Below are positions 1 to 5,277 of a DNA stretch of 5,277 nucleotides, piece by piece. Numbering within the stretch: position 1 is the stretch's first letter; every line of letters begins with the position of its first letter. A program made the position numbers and the translations under genes. This DNA comes from Bacillota bacterium (GTDB lineage: Bacteria > Bacillota > UBA4882 > UBA8346): contig JAEZJK010000084.1 of the NCBI GenBank assembly GCA_023415835.1, positions 1 through 5,277 of the forward strand, in the 5' to 3' direction. The notes under the pieces were generated by a model that was not told the origin of the DNA, searched no databases, and saw nothing but the letters and a program-made list of their open reading frames with translations.

Positions 1-1396
1 CGCTCATTAAATTTTGAATTTTAGTTTTCATATTTAGCGGATTAAGCTTACCTTGTGAATCGATGATTCCATTTAATGTTTTGAAATTACAATCATCAAC
101 ATTAGGCATTTGATTGCTTATAGCAACAATAGACTCAGCCGCTGCGCGACCGGCTCTCTTACCAAAAACTTGACAGCCAAGAATCATATTTCCACCTAAC
201 CGGTCTGCTCCATGGGGTCCGCCAGCCACTTCTCCCGCAGCAAAAATATTTTTAACAGTGGATTCGCAATCCGCCCCGACTTTTAATCCGCCATTAATAG
301 CATGTCCGAAGGGAGCGATTTCTAAAGTTTGAGTATCGGGGTCTACTCCGTGATTTCTATACCAGTTTTTAGTAGTTTCCCACATGGTTTTAAAATCGGG
401 AGAGACATTAGTCAAATCTATCTTGCGAAAATCGAGATAAACACCGCCGTTAGGGCCATGATTGCCTAAATTTACCTCTTTAATGATGGCGTATTCAATG
501 TATTTAGATAAATCACGGCTACTAAATGGAAAATGGTGGGCTTTATCATTCATGCAATCGATAGGGTCAACTCCTACGGGAAGATACTTTGAAAGAAACT
601 CCTCACCGTGAACATTTACGAGTTTGGGATGAAGATACCAAACCCAGCAATTAAGAATATTAGGGATCGGATGAACCAAGCCTAACCCAGCTTGCATAAA
701 TTCCATGTTTATTATTTCGGCTCCAGCCCGAAGGGCAATTCCATAACCGTCCGCTGTTATATCTTTCGGGTTAAGGTTTAGTTTGAAGAGTTGGCCTCCT
801 CCGCCGGAAGCGAGTATTACCGCTGCCGCTTTAACTAAAATAAATTTTCCGGTAAAATCGATTAATAAGGCGCCATAACAAGTATTATCCCGGACTAAAA
901 CATCAACAACCATGACTTCTTCAAGAACTCGTATCGAAGTGGAACTCAGACGGTTGACTAAGGCCTCCAAAATCGGTTTGGAATGTCTTTTGATAATATG
1001 CATCCTTGGTTGAGAGGCAAAACACCCCTCTACAACTAAATGTTTTTCGCCTTTTTTCTCGAAGGGCACACCCCAACTCTCTAGTTCGGCCAGAGAAAGG
1101 GGAGCTTCTTCAGCTAAGATTTTGGCTAATTTTTGATCGCAGGTACCCAAAGCCGCATTGACAATATCACGATAATGCTGTTCCGGTGAATCGCCGGGAA
1201 TACAACCGTCAGCGGCATTATAGCCTGCAATCTCGGCTACTTCAAAACTGGTGGTACCGCTTTCACCTAGTTTACCTTTGATGATTAATAGTGTATTTAC
1301 ACCGTTCGAATGGGCTTCAAGAGCTGCCCTAACACCGGCGCCGCCGCCCCCAATAACTAAGACATCAGTAGTGATAGATTGTTCGATTTGAACCAT
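1..1396 (-). CDS. FrdA-like FAD-dependent oxidoreductase, C-terminus cut off by window edge
   Basis: This is an open frame of 465 codons with no stop before the left edge. It is a flavoprotein of the fumarate reductase / succinate dehydrogenase / L-aspartate oxidase superfamily. Near the N-terminus VLVIGGGGAGVRAA (about residues 12-25) is the FAD dinucleotide-binding fold. It is followed by SGTTSFEVAEIAGYNAADG (46-64), where covalently flavinylated FrdA/SdhA proteins have their FAD-linking His; none is present, so FAD is probably bound non-covalently. Downstream, SSRDLS (R294), APFGHAINGGL (H365) and GPHGADRLGGNM (R399) align with the catalytic Arg, His and Arg of FrdA at similar spacing. The usual MEFxQxHP motif instead reads MEFMQAGLGLVHP (231-243), so the substrate may differ. 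The start at 1396 has GGAGGT ten bases upstream; an in-frame ATG at 1414 overlaps that site and is less likely. The gene follows the regulator at 53 bp on the same strand, with no hairpin between, so cotranscription is likely. Exact reaction unknown; family members are usually 500-600 aa. Confidence 0.88.
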   Translation of the reverse strand, partial: MVQIEQSITTDVLVIGGGGAGVRAALEAHSNGVNTLLIIKGKLGESGTTSFEVAEIAGYNAADGCIPGDSPEQHYRDIVNAALGTCDQKLAKILAEEAPLSLAELESWGVPFEKKGEKHLVVEGCFASQPRMHIIKRHSKPILEALVNRLSSTSIRVLEEVMVVDVLVRDNTCYGALLIDFTGKFILVKAAAVILASGGGGQLFKLNLNPKDITADGYGIALRAGAEIINMEFMQAGLGLVHPIPNILNCWVWYLHPKLVNVHGEEFLSKYLPVGVDPIDCMNDKAHHFPFSSRDLSKYIEYAIIKEVNLGNHGPNGGVYLDFRKIDLTNVSPDFKTMWETTKNWYRNHGVDPDTQTLEIAPFGHAINGGLKVGADCESTVKNIFAAGEVAGGPHGADRLGGNMILGCQVFGKRAGRAAAESIVAISNQMPNVDDCNFKTLNGIIDSQGKLNPLNMKTKIQNLMS

Positions 1397-1406
1397 GACT
1401 TGTAAT

Positions 1407-1412
1407 ACCTCC
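1407..1412 (-). promoter_or_regulatory. Ribosome binding site deciding the flavoprotein start
   Basis: GGAGGT on the minus strand, ten bases upstream of the ATG at 1396. The in-frame ATG at 1414 overlaps this site, so initiation at 1396 is preferred. Confidence 0.7.
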
Positions 1413-1449
1413 ATAAAAGACAAAAATTCTAAGCCTGGATTATAAGAAA

Positions 1450-2559
1450 TTATTTATTAGATAACGGCGCGGTTGATTCTCGTAAAATGAGTTCTGTTGG
1501 TAAAATGATTTGAATATTTTGTATTTCGCGGTTTTCAATCATTAAAAATAAATTTTGGCAAGCAATTTTAGCCATCAATGAGGTATTTACCTTAATTGTA
1601 GTTAATTTTGGGCTACAATATTTACTTTGCTCAATGGCATCGCATCCAATCACGCTAATATCTTGGGGAATAGAAAGCCCTGCAGCTTTGATTGCCTCCA
1701 TGGCCCCGATAGCAATCATGTCGTTACAAGCAAAGACAGCGGTAGGCAATTGAGCCTGTTCTTGAATAATCTCGGTCATGGCTTTGAAGCCACCCTCGAA
1801 AGTCCAATCACTTTCCTTGATTATTTGTTGTTTCCAATCGATATTGGCATCGGATAAAGCGAGCTTAAACCCTCGCAAACTGTCTTTGGATGTAATATAA
1901 CTGGATATTCCATTGATAAAACCGATTTGGCGATGGTTTTGACTAATCAGGTACTTGACCGCTTCATAGCTCCCTCTTTCACGGTCAGCCCTAATGGTAG
2001 GAAAGAAATCGGATTCATTATTGATGACTACAGCGGGAATTTTGAGCTTACTGGCCTCGCTGATAAATTTGGTGTTAATTTTACTAACGAATAAAATACC
2101 AATAATTCCCCGACTTTTGAGTAGGTCGGTTAAAGCCTCGTCATCCTTGATTGTGGTATAGATTAAATTATAACCCTGTTTTTTGCATTCTTTTTCCACA
2201 CTATAAAACAAACTGGAATTAAAGGGTTCGGTAATCCGATCCGCCGAGGTATTATTTGAAAACCGAGGCAATAGGGGTAATAAAAAAACCAGGTTGTGAG
2301 ATTGAGGGTTTTCGTTTAGGTGAACTGAAACATCAGTTACTTTGGTTCCTAGTCCGGCGATCTTTTCAACTAACCCTTCATTGGCGAGCATAGCCAAAGA
2401 CCGGCGTACTGTGAGCCGATCAACATTAAACATGGTACTCAGTTCACGTTCCGAAGGCAAGAGTTCACCAGCTTGCCAATTTTTTTCGGTGATCATTTTA
2501 AGTAAATTTTCATACACCTGTACATATAAAGGGATTTTGATTTCGCGATTTACTTCCAT
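1450..2559 (-). CDS. GntR/LacI-type (AraR-like) transcriptional regulator
   Basis: This is a 369-aa DNA-binding regulator with two recognisable parts. Residues about 8-74 form a GntR winged helix-turn-helix: PLYVQVYENLL, then LPSERELSTMFNVDRLTVRR (34-53) and the wing NEGLVEKIAGLGTKV. From about residue 88 to the end is a LacI/periplasmic-binding-protein-like effector domain, with FACNDMIAIGAMEAIKAAGL and the late motif DISVIGCDAIEQSKYCSPKLTTIKVN, both typical of LacI-family sugar sensors. The same architecture is known in Bacillus AraR, a sugar-responsive repressor; that this protein represses and senses a sugar or metabolite is inferred. The start at 2559 is chosen because GGAG lies six bases upstream. 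An in-frame ATG at 2571 would add MESA but has no convincing ribosome binding site. The gene is transcribed away from the mutarotase operon and a palindrome overlaps its likely -35, suggesting autoregulation. The flavoprotein gene follows on the same strand. Confidence 0.93.
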   Translation of the reverse strand: MEVNREIKIPLYVQVYENLLKMITEKNWQAGELLPSERELSTMFNVDRLTVRRSLAMLANEGLVEKIAGLGTKVTDVSVHLNENPQSHNLVFLLPLLPRFSNNTSADRITEPFNSSLFYSVEKECKKQGYNLIYTTIKDDEALTDLLKSRGIIGILFVSKINTKFISEASKLKIPAVVINNESDFFPTIRADRERGSYEAVKYLISQNHRQIGFINGISSYITSKDSLRGFKLALSDANIDWKQQIIKESDWTFEGGFKAMTEIIQEQAQLPTAVFACNDMIAIGAMEAIKAAGLSIPQDISVIGCDAIEQSKYCSPKLTTIKVNTSLMAKIACQNLFLMIENREIQNIQIILPTELILRESTAPLSNK

Positions 2560-2563
2560 GGCA

Positions 2564-2569
2564 CTCTCC
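2564..2569 (-). promoter_or_regulatory. Ribosome binding site deciding the regulator start
   Basis: GGAGAG on the minus strand; the GGAG core is six bases from the ATG at 2559. It overlaps the alternative ATG at 2571, which lacks its own purine-rich site upstream (GATAAGTTCTTT). Confidence 0.6.
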
Positions 2570-2586
2570 ATAAAGAACTTATCTTC

Positions 2587-2601
2587 AACCTGTAAAAGGT
2601 T
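2587..2601. repeat. Short inverted repeat in the regulator leader
   Basis: AACCT and AGGTT arms flank a 5-base spacer (GTAAA). It lies between the likely transcription start and the start codon of the regulator gene. It could be a minor operator or a weak RNA hairpin; with five-base arms, chance is a fair alternative. Confidence 0.25.
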
Positions 2602-2618
2602 TCATTTATTCATTTTTT

Positions 2619-2647
2619 AGAATAACACAGTTATAAAAGTATTTCAA
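2619..2647 (-). promoter_or_regulatory. Candidate promoter of the regulator-flavoprotein transcript
   Basis: On the minus strand, TTGAAA (2647-2642) and TATTCT (2624-2619) are separated by exactly 17 bp, and the -10 is preceded by TGT, an extended -10 form. Transcription would start near 2612, about 50 bases before the start codon. The -35 lies within the palindrome at 2635-2663, so a protein bound there would block this promoter. Confidence 0.6.
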
Positions 2648-2663
2648 ACGTTAAAATACTTTT
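2635..2663. promoter_or_regulatory. Palindromic operator candidate in the divergent promoter region
   Basis: This is a 29-bp inverted repeat with perfect 10-base arms (AAAAGTATTT and AAATACTTTT) around a 9-base centre, CAAACGTTA, in which two further pairs match. It overlaps the -35 of the minus-strand promoter and lies just upstream of the plus-strand promoter. Size and symmetry suit a dimeric regulator, and the adjacent GntR/LacI-type protein is the obvious candidate; that pairing is inferred. It is too AT-rich and wrongly placed to be an intrinsic terminator. Confidence 0.6.
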
Positions 2664-2678
2664 TCCTGGAGCATAGGA

Positions 2679-2707
2679 TTGCATTAATGAGAAAATGGGT
2701 ATAATAT
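2679..2707 (+). promoter_or_regulatory. Candidate promoter of the mutarotase-SDR operon
   Basis: TTGCAT (2679-2684) is followed by a perfect TATAAT at 2700-2705 with a short 15-bp spacer, or by TAATAT at 2702-2707 with the ideal 17 bp. A second TATAAT at 2713-2718 lacks a good -35. Transcription probably starts around 2712-2726. The palindrome at 2635-2663 ends 15 bp upstream of the -35. Confidence 0.5.
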
Positions 2708-2730
2708 ATAGGTATAATACAGGTATATAA
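2698..2730 (+). repeat. Three GGTATA direct repeats over the operon promoter
   Basis: GGTATAATA at 2698 and 2711 and GGTATATAA at 2722 start 13 and 11 bp apart, close to one helical turn. They overlap and follow the -10 region. They may be a regulator site or merely duplicated -10-like sequence. The stretch at 2711-2724 resembles one in the promoter region of the solute-binding protein gene (4064-4077, opposite strand). Confidence 0.4.
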
Positions 2731-2767
2731 AGAAATTAAATTTGATTAGAAAAGAGAGGTTGGATTA

Positions 2768-3196
2768 ATGCTAAAGACTATCCCAGCAATTATTGCTCCG
2801 GATTTAATGAAAACTATGATGGAAATGGGGCATAGCGATGAAATCGTACTGGCTGACGCAAATTTTCCGGCAGCTACCTGCGCTAAGAGGTTGATTCGGT
2901 GTGACGGCCTAATGCTTCCCCAGTTACTTAAGGCCGTAATGAAGTATTTTCCGTTAGATAAGACGGTTAAACATCCCGCTGTTTTGATGTCGGTTAGTCC
3001 CGAAGAAACCGCTCCTCCGATCTGGGAAGAGTACCATGAAATAATTATCCAAACCGAACCCGACCTTCAAGGCTTTGAACACGTGGAAAGATATCAATAT
3101 TATGAACGGGCTAAAAATGCGTTTGCGGTAGTTATCACCGGCGATACCTCTTTTCGGGCTAATCTACTATTAAAAAAAGGGGTCGTTCGACCTTAA
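2768..3196 (+). CDS. fucU: FucU/RbsD-family sugar mutarotase (probable L-fucose mutarotase)
   Basis: This 142-aa cytoplasmic protein matches the L-fucose mutarotase FucU in length (E. coli FucU is about 140 aa) and throughout its sequence. FucU interconverts the alpha and beta anomers of the sugar so that the next enzyme gets the form it needs. Visible family motifs are EMGHSDEIVLADANFPA (19-35) with the catalytic His at 22 and Asp at 30, IRCDG (43-47), YYERAKNAFAVVITG and LLLKKGV at the C-terminus. Where E. coli has DAHFPAHS this protein has DANFPAAT; the Asn version also occurs in animal FucU homologues as I recall them. Start: ATG at 2768 with AGAGG eight bases upstream. It is the first gene of the plus-strand operon and lies 13 bp before the SDR gene. 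The family assignment is firm. Fucose itself as substrate is likely but not proven, since relatives act on ribose and other sugars. Confidence 0.92.
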   Translation: MLKTIPAIIAPDLMKTMMEMGHSDEIVLADANFPAATCAKRLIRCDGLMLPQLLKAVMKYFPLDKTVKHPAVLMSVSPEETAPPIWEEYHEIIIQTEPDLQGFEHVERYQYYERAKNAFAVVITGDTSFRANLLLKKGVVRP

Positions 3197-3202
3197 AGGA
3201 GG
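3197..3202 (+). promoter_or_regulatory. Strong ribosome binding site of the SDR gene
   Basis: A perfect AGGAGG begins immediately after the mutarotase stop codon and lies seven bases before the SDR ATG. This arrangement suits operon expression with translational coupling. Confidence 0.8.
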
Positions 3203-3209
3203 AATTGAA

Positions 3210-3989
3210 ATGGGTTCTTTAAAAGGAAAAAAAGTCTTAATTACCGGTGGCGCTAATGGCCTTGGCGGTGCGATCTCTTTTGAACTTGCTAAGCGTGGGG
3301 CTGATATTGCGGTTCATTGGTTCCAACACCGGGTTACTCAAAATACCGCCCAAGATTTGGCTGACTTACGCCAAAAAGTAAAAGCCTTCGGTATTAAAAT
3401 GGTGGACACCAGTGGGGATCTGACCGACGAGGCTACCGTTAAGAACGTTGTCCAGACAGCGGCGGATGGTTTGGGCGGACTAGATATTTTAATAAATAAT
3501 GTCGGAGATATTATTGGCCGGCAAACTCTTGAAGGGATGGAAACATCTTTTTATCAGAAGGTTATGGATATAAATCTTAAAACCATGTTTTTAGTGTCCC
3601 GCGAAGTGCTGCCGTATCTTTTTAAAGCCAATGGCGCGGCTATTGTCAACCTGGCATCCCTGGCCGGTCGTAAAGGCGGGCATGGTGGTTCCTTAATTTA
3701 CGGTACCGCAAAAGGCGCGGTCATTACGTTTACCCGTTCGTTATCGACTGAAATTGGACCTCGGGGCGTCAGGGTTAATTGTGTCGCGCCAGGTTTGATC
3801 CTGGGGACTTATTTCCATCAAACCCATACGACTGATGAATCAGCTCAAAAAACCATTTCGGAAATCCCCTTGGGTAGGGCCGGAACTCCCCAAGATATTG
3901 CGGATGGGGTGGCGTTTCTTGCTTCGCAATATGACGGTTTTATAACCGGGGCCACTTTGGATATTAACGGGGGTGTGTATATGGCCTAA
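3210..3989 (+). CDS. Short-chain dehydrogenase/reductase, probable sugar or sugar-acid dehydrogenase
   Basis: This is a 259-aa classical SDR, complete at the usual 250-260 aa length. The Rossmann cofactor motif is TGGANGLG (12-19), the structural motif is NNVG (96-99, for the usual NNAG), and the catalytic set is N122, S150 (NLAS), Y164 and K168 (YGTAK). VNCVAPGLI and the C-terminal FITGATLDINGGVYMA are also typical. The end of the second beta strand reads VHWFQHR with no Asp or Glu, and the nearby His/Arg would favour NADP(H) over NAD(H); this is an inference. Generic annotation would call it 3-oxoacyl-ACP reductase (FabG), but coupling to a FucU mutarotase and a sugar-uptake gene argues for oxidation of a sugar such as L-fucose to its lactone, or of a keto-deoxy sugar acid further down that pathway. 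Substrate cannot be fixed from sequence. Confidence is high for the family and low for the reaction. Confidence 0.92.
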   Translation: MGSLKGKKVLITGGANGLGGAISFELAKRGADIAVHWFQHRVTQNTAQDLADLRQKVKAFGIKMVDTSGDLTDEATVKNVVQTAADGLGGLDILINNVGDIIGRQTLEGMETSFYQKVMDINLKTMFLVSREVLPYLFKANGAAIVNLASLAGRKGGHGGSLIYGTAKGAVITFTRSLSTEIGPRGVRVNCVAPGLILGTYFHQTHTTDESAQKTISEIPLGRAGTPQDIADGVAFLASQYDGFITGATLDINGGVYMA

Positions 3990-3993
3990 GTTT

Positions 3994-4015
3994 AGAGGGT
4001 AATCAACAACTCTCT
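3994..4015 (+). terminator. Weak hairpin after the SDR gene
   Basis: AGAGGGT and ACTCTCT can form a seven-pair stem, with one G-T wobble, around an 8-base loop just after the stop codon. No T-run follows directly, so it is at best a partial terminator or a 3'-end stabiliser. Confidence 0.25.
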
Positions 4016-4026
4016 TAATCAAAATG

Positions 4027-4055
4027 TTGCATTTTTGTAAACTATGTGATAAAGT
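4027..4055 (+). promoter_or_regulatory. Candidate promoter of the ABC transporter operon
   Basis: TTGCAT (4027-4032) and TAAAGT (4050-4055) lie 17 bp apart, and TGA precedes the -10, giving an extended -10. The -35 hexamer is identical to that proposed for the mutarotase operon. A start near 4062 would give a leader of about 220 bases. Confidence 0.45.
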
Positions 4056-4082
4056 ATACCCAAACCTGTTGTATACCGGTAT
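4054..4082. promoter_or_regulatory. GTATACC repeats and palindrome, operator candidate
   Basis: GTATACC occurs at 4054-4060 and 4071-4077, 17 bp apart. The GTATAC units also make an imperfect 23-bp inverted repeat (4054-4076). A perfect 10-bp palindrome, ATACCGGTAT, covers 4073-4082. The cluster overlaps the -10 and likely start of the upstream promoter, where a repressor would act. It does not closely match the 2635-2663 palindrome, so a shared regulator is uncertain. Confidence 0.4.
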
Positions 4083-4153
4083 TAATACTTTCCAATTATT
4101 TATATGGGATAGCAGTAATGATGCTCCTAATGTTTTAGCTCTATTGCCTAAGA

Positions 4154-4159
4154 TATAAT
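4154..4159 (+). promoter_or_regulatory. Isolated TATAAT, possible second promoter
   Basis: A perfect -10 hexamer about 120 bases before the binding protein start. The position 17 bp upstream reads TGTTTT, a poor -35. It would need an activator or be a chance match in AT-rich DNA. Confidence 0.25.
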
Positions 4160-4266
4160 AGACTTGATTATATTAAAATTAAATTCCGATTACTTTTGTA
4201 AATTTTCCCATTGGGTAAAGGGGGGATGAACTTTATAAATTGGATTTAGTTACCAAAATCTACCAA

Positions 4267-4275
4267 AGAGGTGAT
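4267..4275 (+). promoter_or_regulatory. Ribosome binding site of the solute-binding protein gene
   Basis: AGAGGTGAT is highly complementary to the 16S rRNA 3' end, with the GAGG core nine bases from the ATG at 4281. TACCAAA is repeated at 4251 and 4261, ten bases apart, the second copy running into this site. Confidence 0.75.
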
Positions 4276-4280
4276 ATTAA

Positions 4281-5277
4281 ATGGCATTTAAAAAGAGATC
4301 TTTGTTAATTGGGTTATTGATGGTAATGGTAGTAATTATCACAGCGGCTACAATTTCTGCAGCTCCTAAAAAGGTTAAGTTGGTTTATTGGACACACTGG
4401 GAGCAAAACCCGAAATTCAATGCTTATTATGCCGAAGCTGGTAAAGAGTTTGCCAAACTTAATCCGGAATGCGCAGGGGTTGAAGTCGTAACCGTTCCTT
4501 TCTCTGGTTACTCCGCCAAATATCTGGCCGCATTTATGGCCCGTACCGGAGCTCCGGATCTCTTTAATGGCGCTCCTCATGACTGGGCTGGTAAATATGA
4601 TTTCGCGGATCGGATGCCTTCCAATATTGTTAAAAAAGTAGATGCGGAAATCGTTAATACCGCTCGTCCGTTTGGTATATATAACGGTGTCCGATATGGT
4701 TTTCCGGTTGAAGGCGGTAACTTCCAATACATGTTTATCAATGTCGATATGTATAAGGAAGCCGGTTTAGATCCAAACAAACCGCCAAAGACCCTGACTG
4801 AATTATTAGAACATGCTAAAAAACTTACTAAATATGATGCTAACGGTAAAGTTATTCGGTCCGGTTATGGTATCCGTTACTCGGGTGATCAGACCGGAAT
4901 CACCGATAAGTTCCTCCCGATGCTTCATGCATTTGACGGTTTAATGGTCGATCCGAAATACAAGAAGAGTAAGGGCGTTGTTAATAGCCAGGCTGGTATC
5001 GAAGCGCTTACTTTTTATGGTGATTTAGTTAATAAATATAAAGTATCCAGTTTGGAAGTTGGAAATTCTGAAGTGGCTTTTAGTAAGGGATTAGCCGCGA
5101 TTATTTTCCGCGAATCTTGGCTTCCTGGTTTTTTAGCTACCAATGCTCCCAATATTAATTACAAAGTATATGCGCTTCCATCTCAAAAAGTGACTCCGGG
5201 ACCGGGAGCGTTGTTCGGATGGGCTGATATGGTTTACAAAAACAGTCCCAACAAGAAATTGGCCTGGAAGTTCCTTG
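4281..5277 (+). CDS. ABC transporter family-1 extracellular sugar-binding protein, C-terminus cut off
   Basis: 332 codons are visible before the right edge; the family is usually 410-450 aa, so about a quarter is missing. This is the substrate-capturing subunit of a carbohydrate ABC importer, delivering sugar to membrane permeases that normally follow in the same operon. The N-terminus is a Sec signal peptide: positive MAFKKRS, then a hydrophobic core (8-23) and a likely cleavage after ISA or SAA (27/28). No lipobox Cys follows, so it appears to be a free secreted or periplasmic protein. Family signatures are KLVYWTHWE after the signal, SGYSAKYLAAFMARTGAPDLF (aPDl motif), YGFPVEGGNFQYMFINVDMYKEAGLDP with PKTLTELLEHAKKLTK, and FSKGLAAIIFRESW. 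The start is set by the strong AGAGGTGAT site. The sugar cannot be read from sequence; the mutarotase and SDR just upstream suggest a fucose-like monosaccharide or a glycan containing it. Confidence 0.93.
   Translation, partial: MAFKKRSLLIGLLMVMVVIITAATISAAPKKVKLVYWTHWEQNPKFNAYYAEAGKEFAKLNPECAGVEVVTVPFSGYSAKYLAAFMARTGAPDLFNGAPHDWAGKYDFADRMPSNIVKKVDAEIVNTARPFGIYNGVRYGFPVEGGNFQYMFINVDMYKEAGLDPNKPPKTLTELLEHAKKLTKYDANGKVIRSGYGIRYSGDQTGITDKFLPMLHAFDGLMVDPKYKKSKGVVNSQAGIEALTFYGDLVNKYKVSSLEVGNSEVAFSKGLAAIIFRESWLPGFLATNAPNINYKVYALPSQKVTPGPGALFGWADMVYKNSPNKKLAWKFL

Larger units (their letters stand above)
3990..4280. other. Gene-free gap between the SDR and the solute-binding protein gene
   Basis: This is 291 AT-rich bases without a convincing gene. 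From left to right it holds a weak hairpin after the SDR stop, a candidate extended -10 promoter, GTATACC repeats with a CCGG-centred palindrome, a second isolated TATAAT (4154-4159), a G-run (4219-4225), and finally the ribosome binding site of the next gene. The binding protein gene is therefore probably transcribed from its own promoter, with or without read-through. Confidence 0.6.

Noticed and set aside
1415..1449. Possible promoter or terminator between the regulator and the flavoprotein
   Set aside because: No stem-loop with a T-run and no convincing -35/-10 pair was seen, so the two genes are treated as one transcript.
1627..1857. 76-codon plus-strand open frame
   Set aside because: It lies fully antisense to the regulator's effector domain, has no ribosome binding site and its translation matches no family I know.
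2342..2620. 92-codon plus-strand open frame
   Set aside because: It is antisense to the regulator's well-supported DNA-binding domain; a shadow frame.
2642..2656. Possible catabolite-repression (cre) site around CAAACGTT
   Set aside because: The required TG...CA flanks are absent; the symmetry is better explained by the longer palindrome.
3840..4022. 60-codon minus-strand open frame
   Set aside because: It is antisense to the conserved C-terminus of the SDR and has no family features.
4024..4158. 44-codon plus-strand frame beginning MLHFCKLCDK
   Set aside because: No ribosome binding site precedes the ATG, the frame overlaps the candidate promoter and operator, and the length is within chance expectation.
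4314..4780. Two overlapping minus-strand open frames
   Set aside because: Both lie antisense to the clearly coding N-terminal half of the solute-binding protein.

Overview
This AT-rich window suggests a Bacillota-like anaerobe. The protein families and the strong GGAGG-type ribosome binding sites point that way. The solute-binding protein carries a plain Sec signal peptide with no lipobox cysteine, which hints at a diderm lineage. The taxonomy is an inference; no marker gene is present.

Layout: two divergent gene groups meet at about 2572-2767. On the minus strand lies a GntR/LacI-type sugar-responsive regulator (1450-2559). It is followed 53 bp downstream by an FrdA-like FAD-dependent oxidoreductase (1396 down to 1) that runs off the left edge. 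On the plus strand lie a FucU/RbsD-family sugar mutarotase (2768-3196) and, 13 bp later, a short-chain dehydrogenase/reductase (3210-3989). After a 291-bp gap comes the start of a family-1 extracellular sugar-binding protein of an ABC transporter (4281 onward), cut off by the right edge.

Together the genes look like the start of a catabolic locus for a (deoxy)sugar, most likely L-fucose or a relative. The binding protein captures the sugar, the mutarotase interconverts its anomers, the SDR oxidises it (or a later intermediate), and the regulator senses the sugar or a breakdown product. The role of the flavoprotein is unknown; its family includes fumarate reductase and aspartate oxidase, but one key substrate residue is not where it is expected.

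Regulation: the divergent intergenic region holds an inverted repeat with 10-bp perfect arms (2635-2663). It overlaps the -35 of a good candidate regulator promoter and sits upstream of the mutarotase promoter, so it is the best operator candidate. The gap before the binding protein gene holds its own candidate promoter and a palindromic cluster with GTATACC repeats. No RNA genes, insertion sequences or CRISPR arrays were seen.
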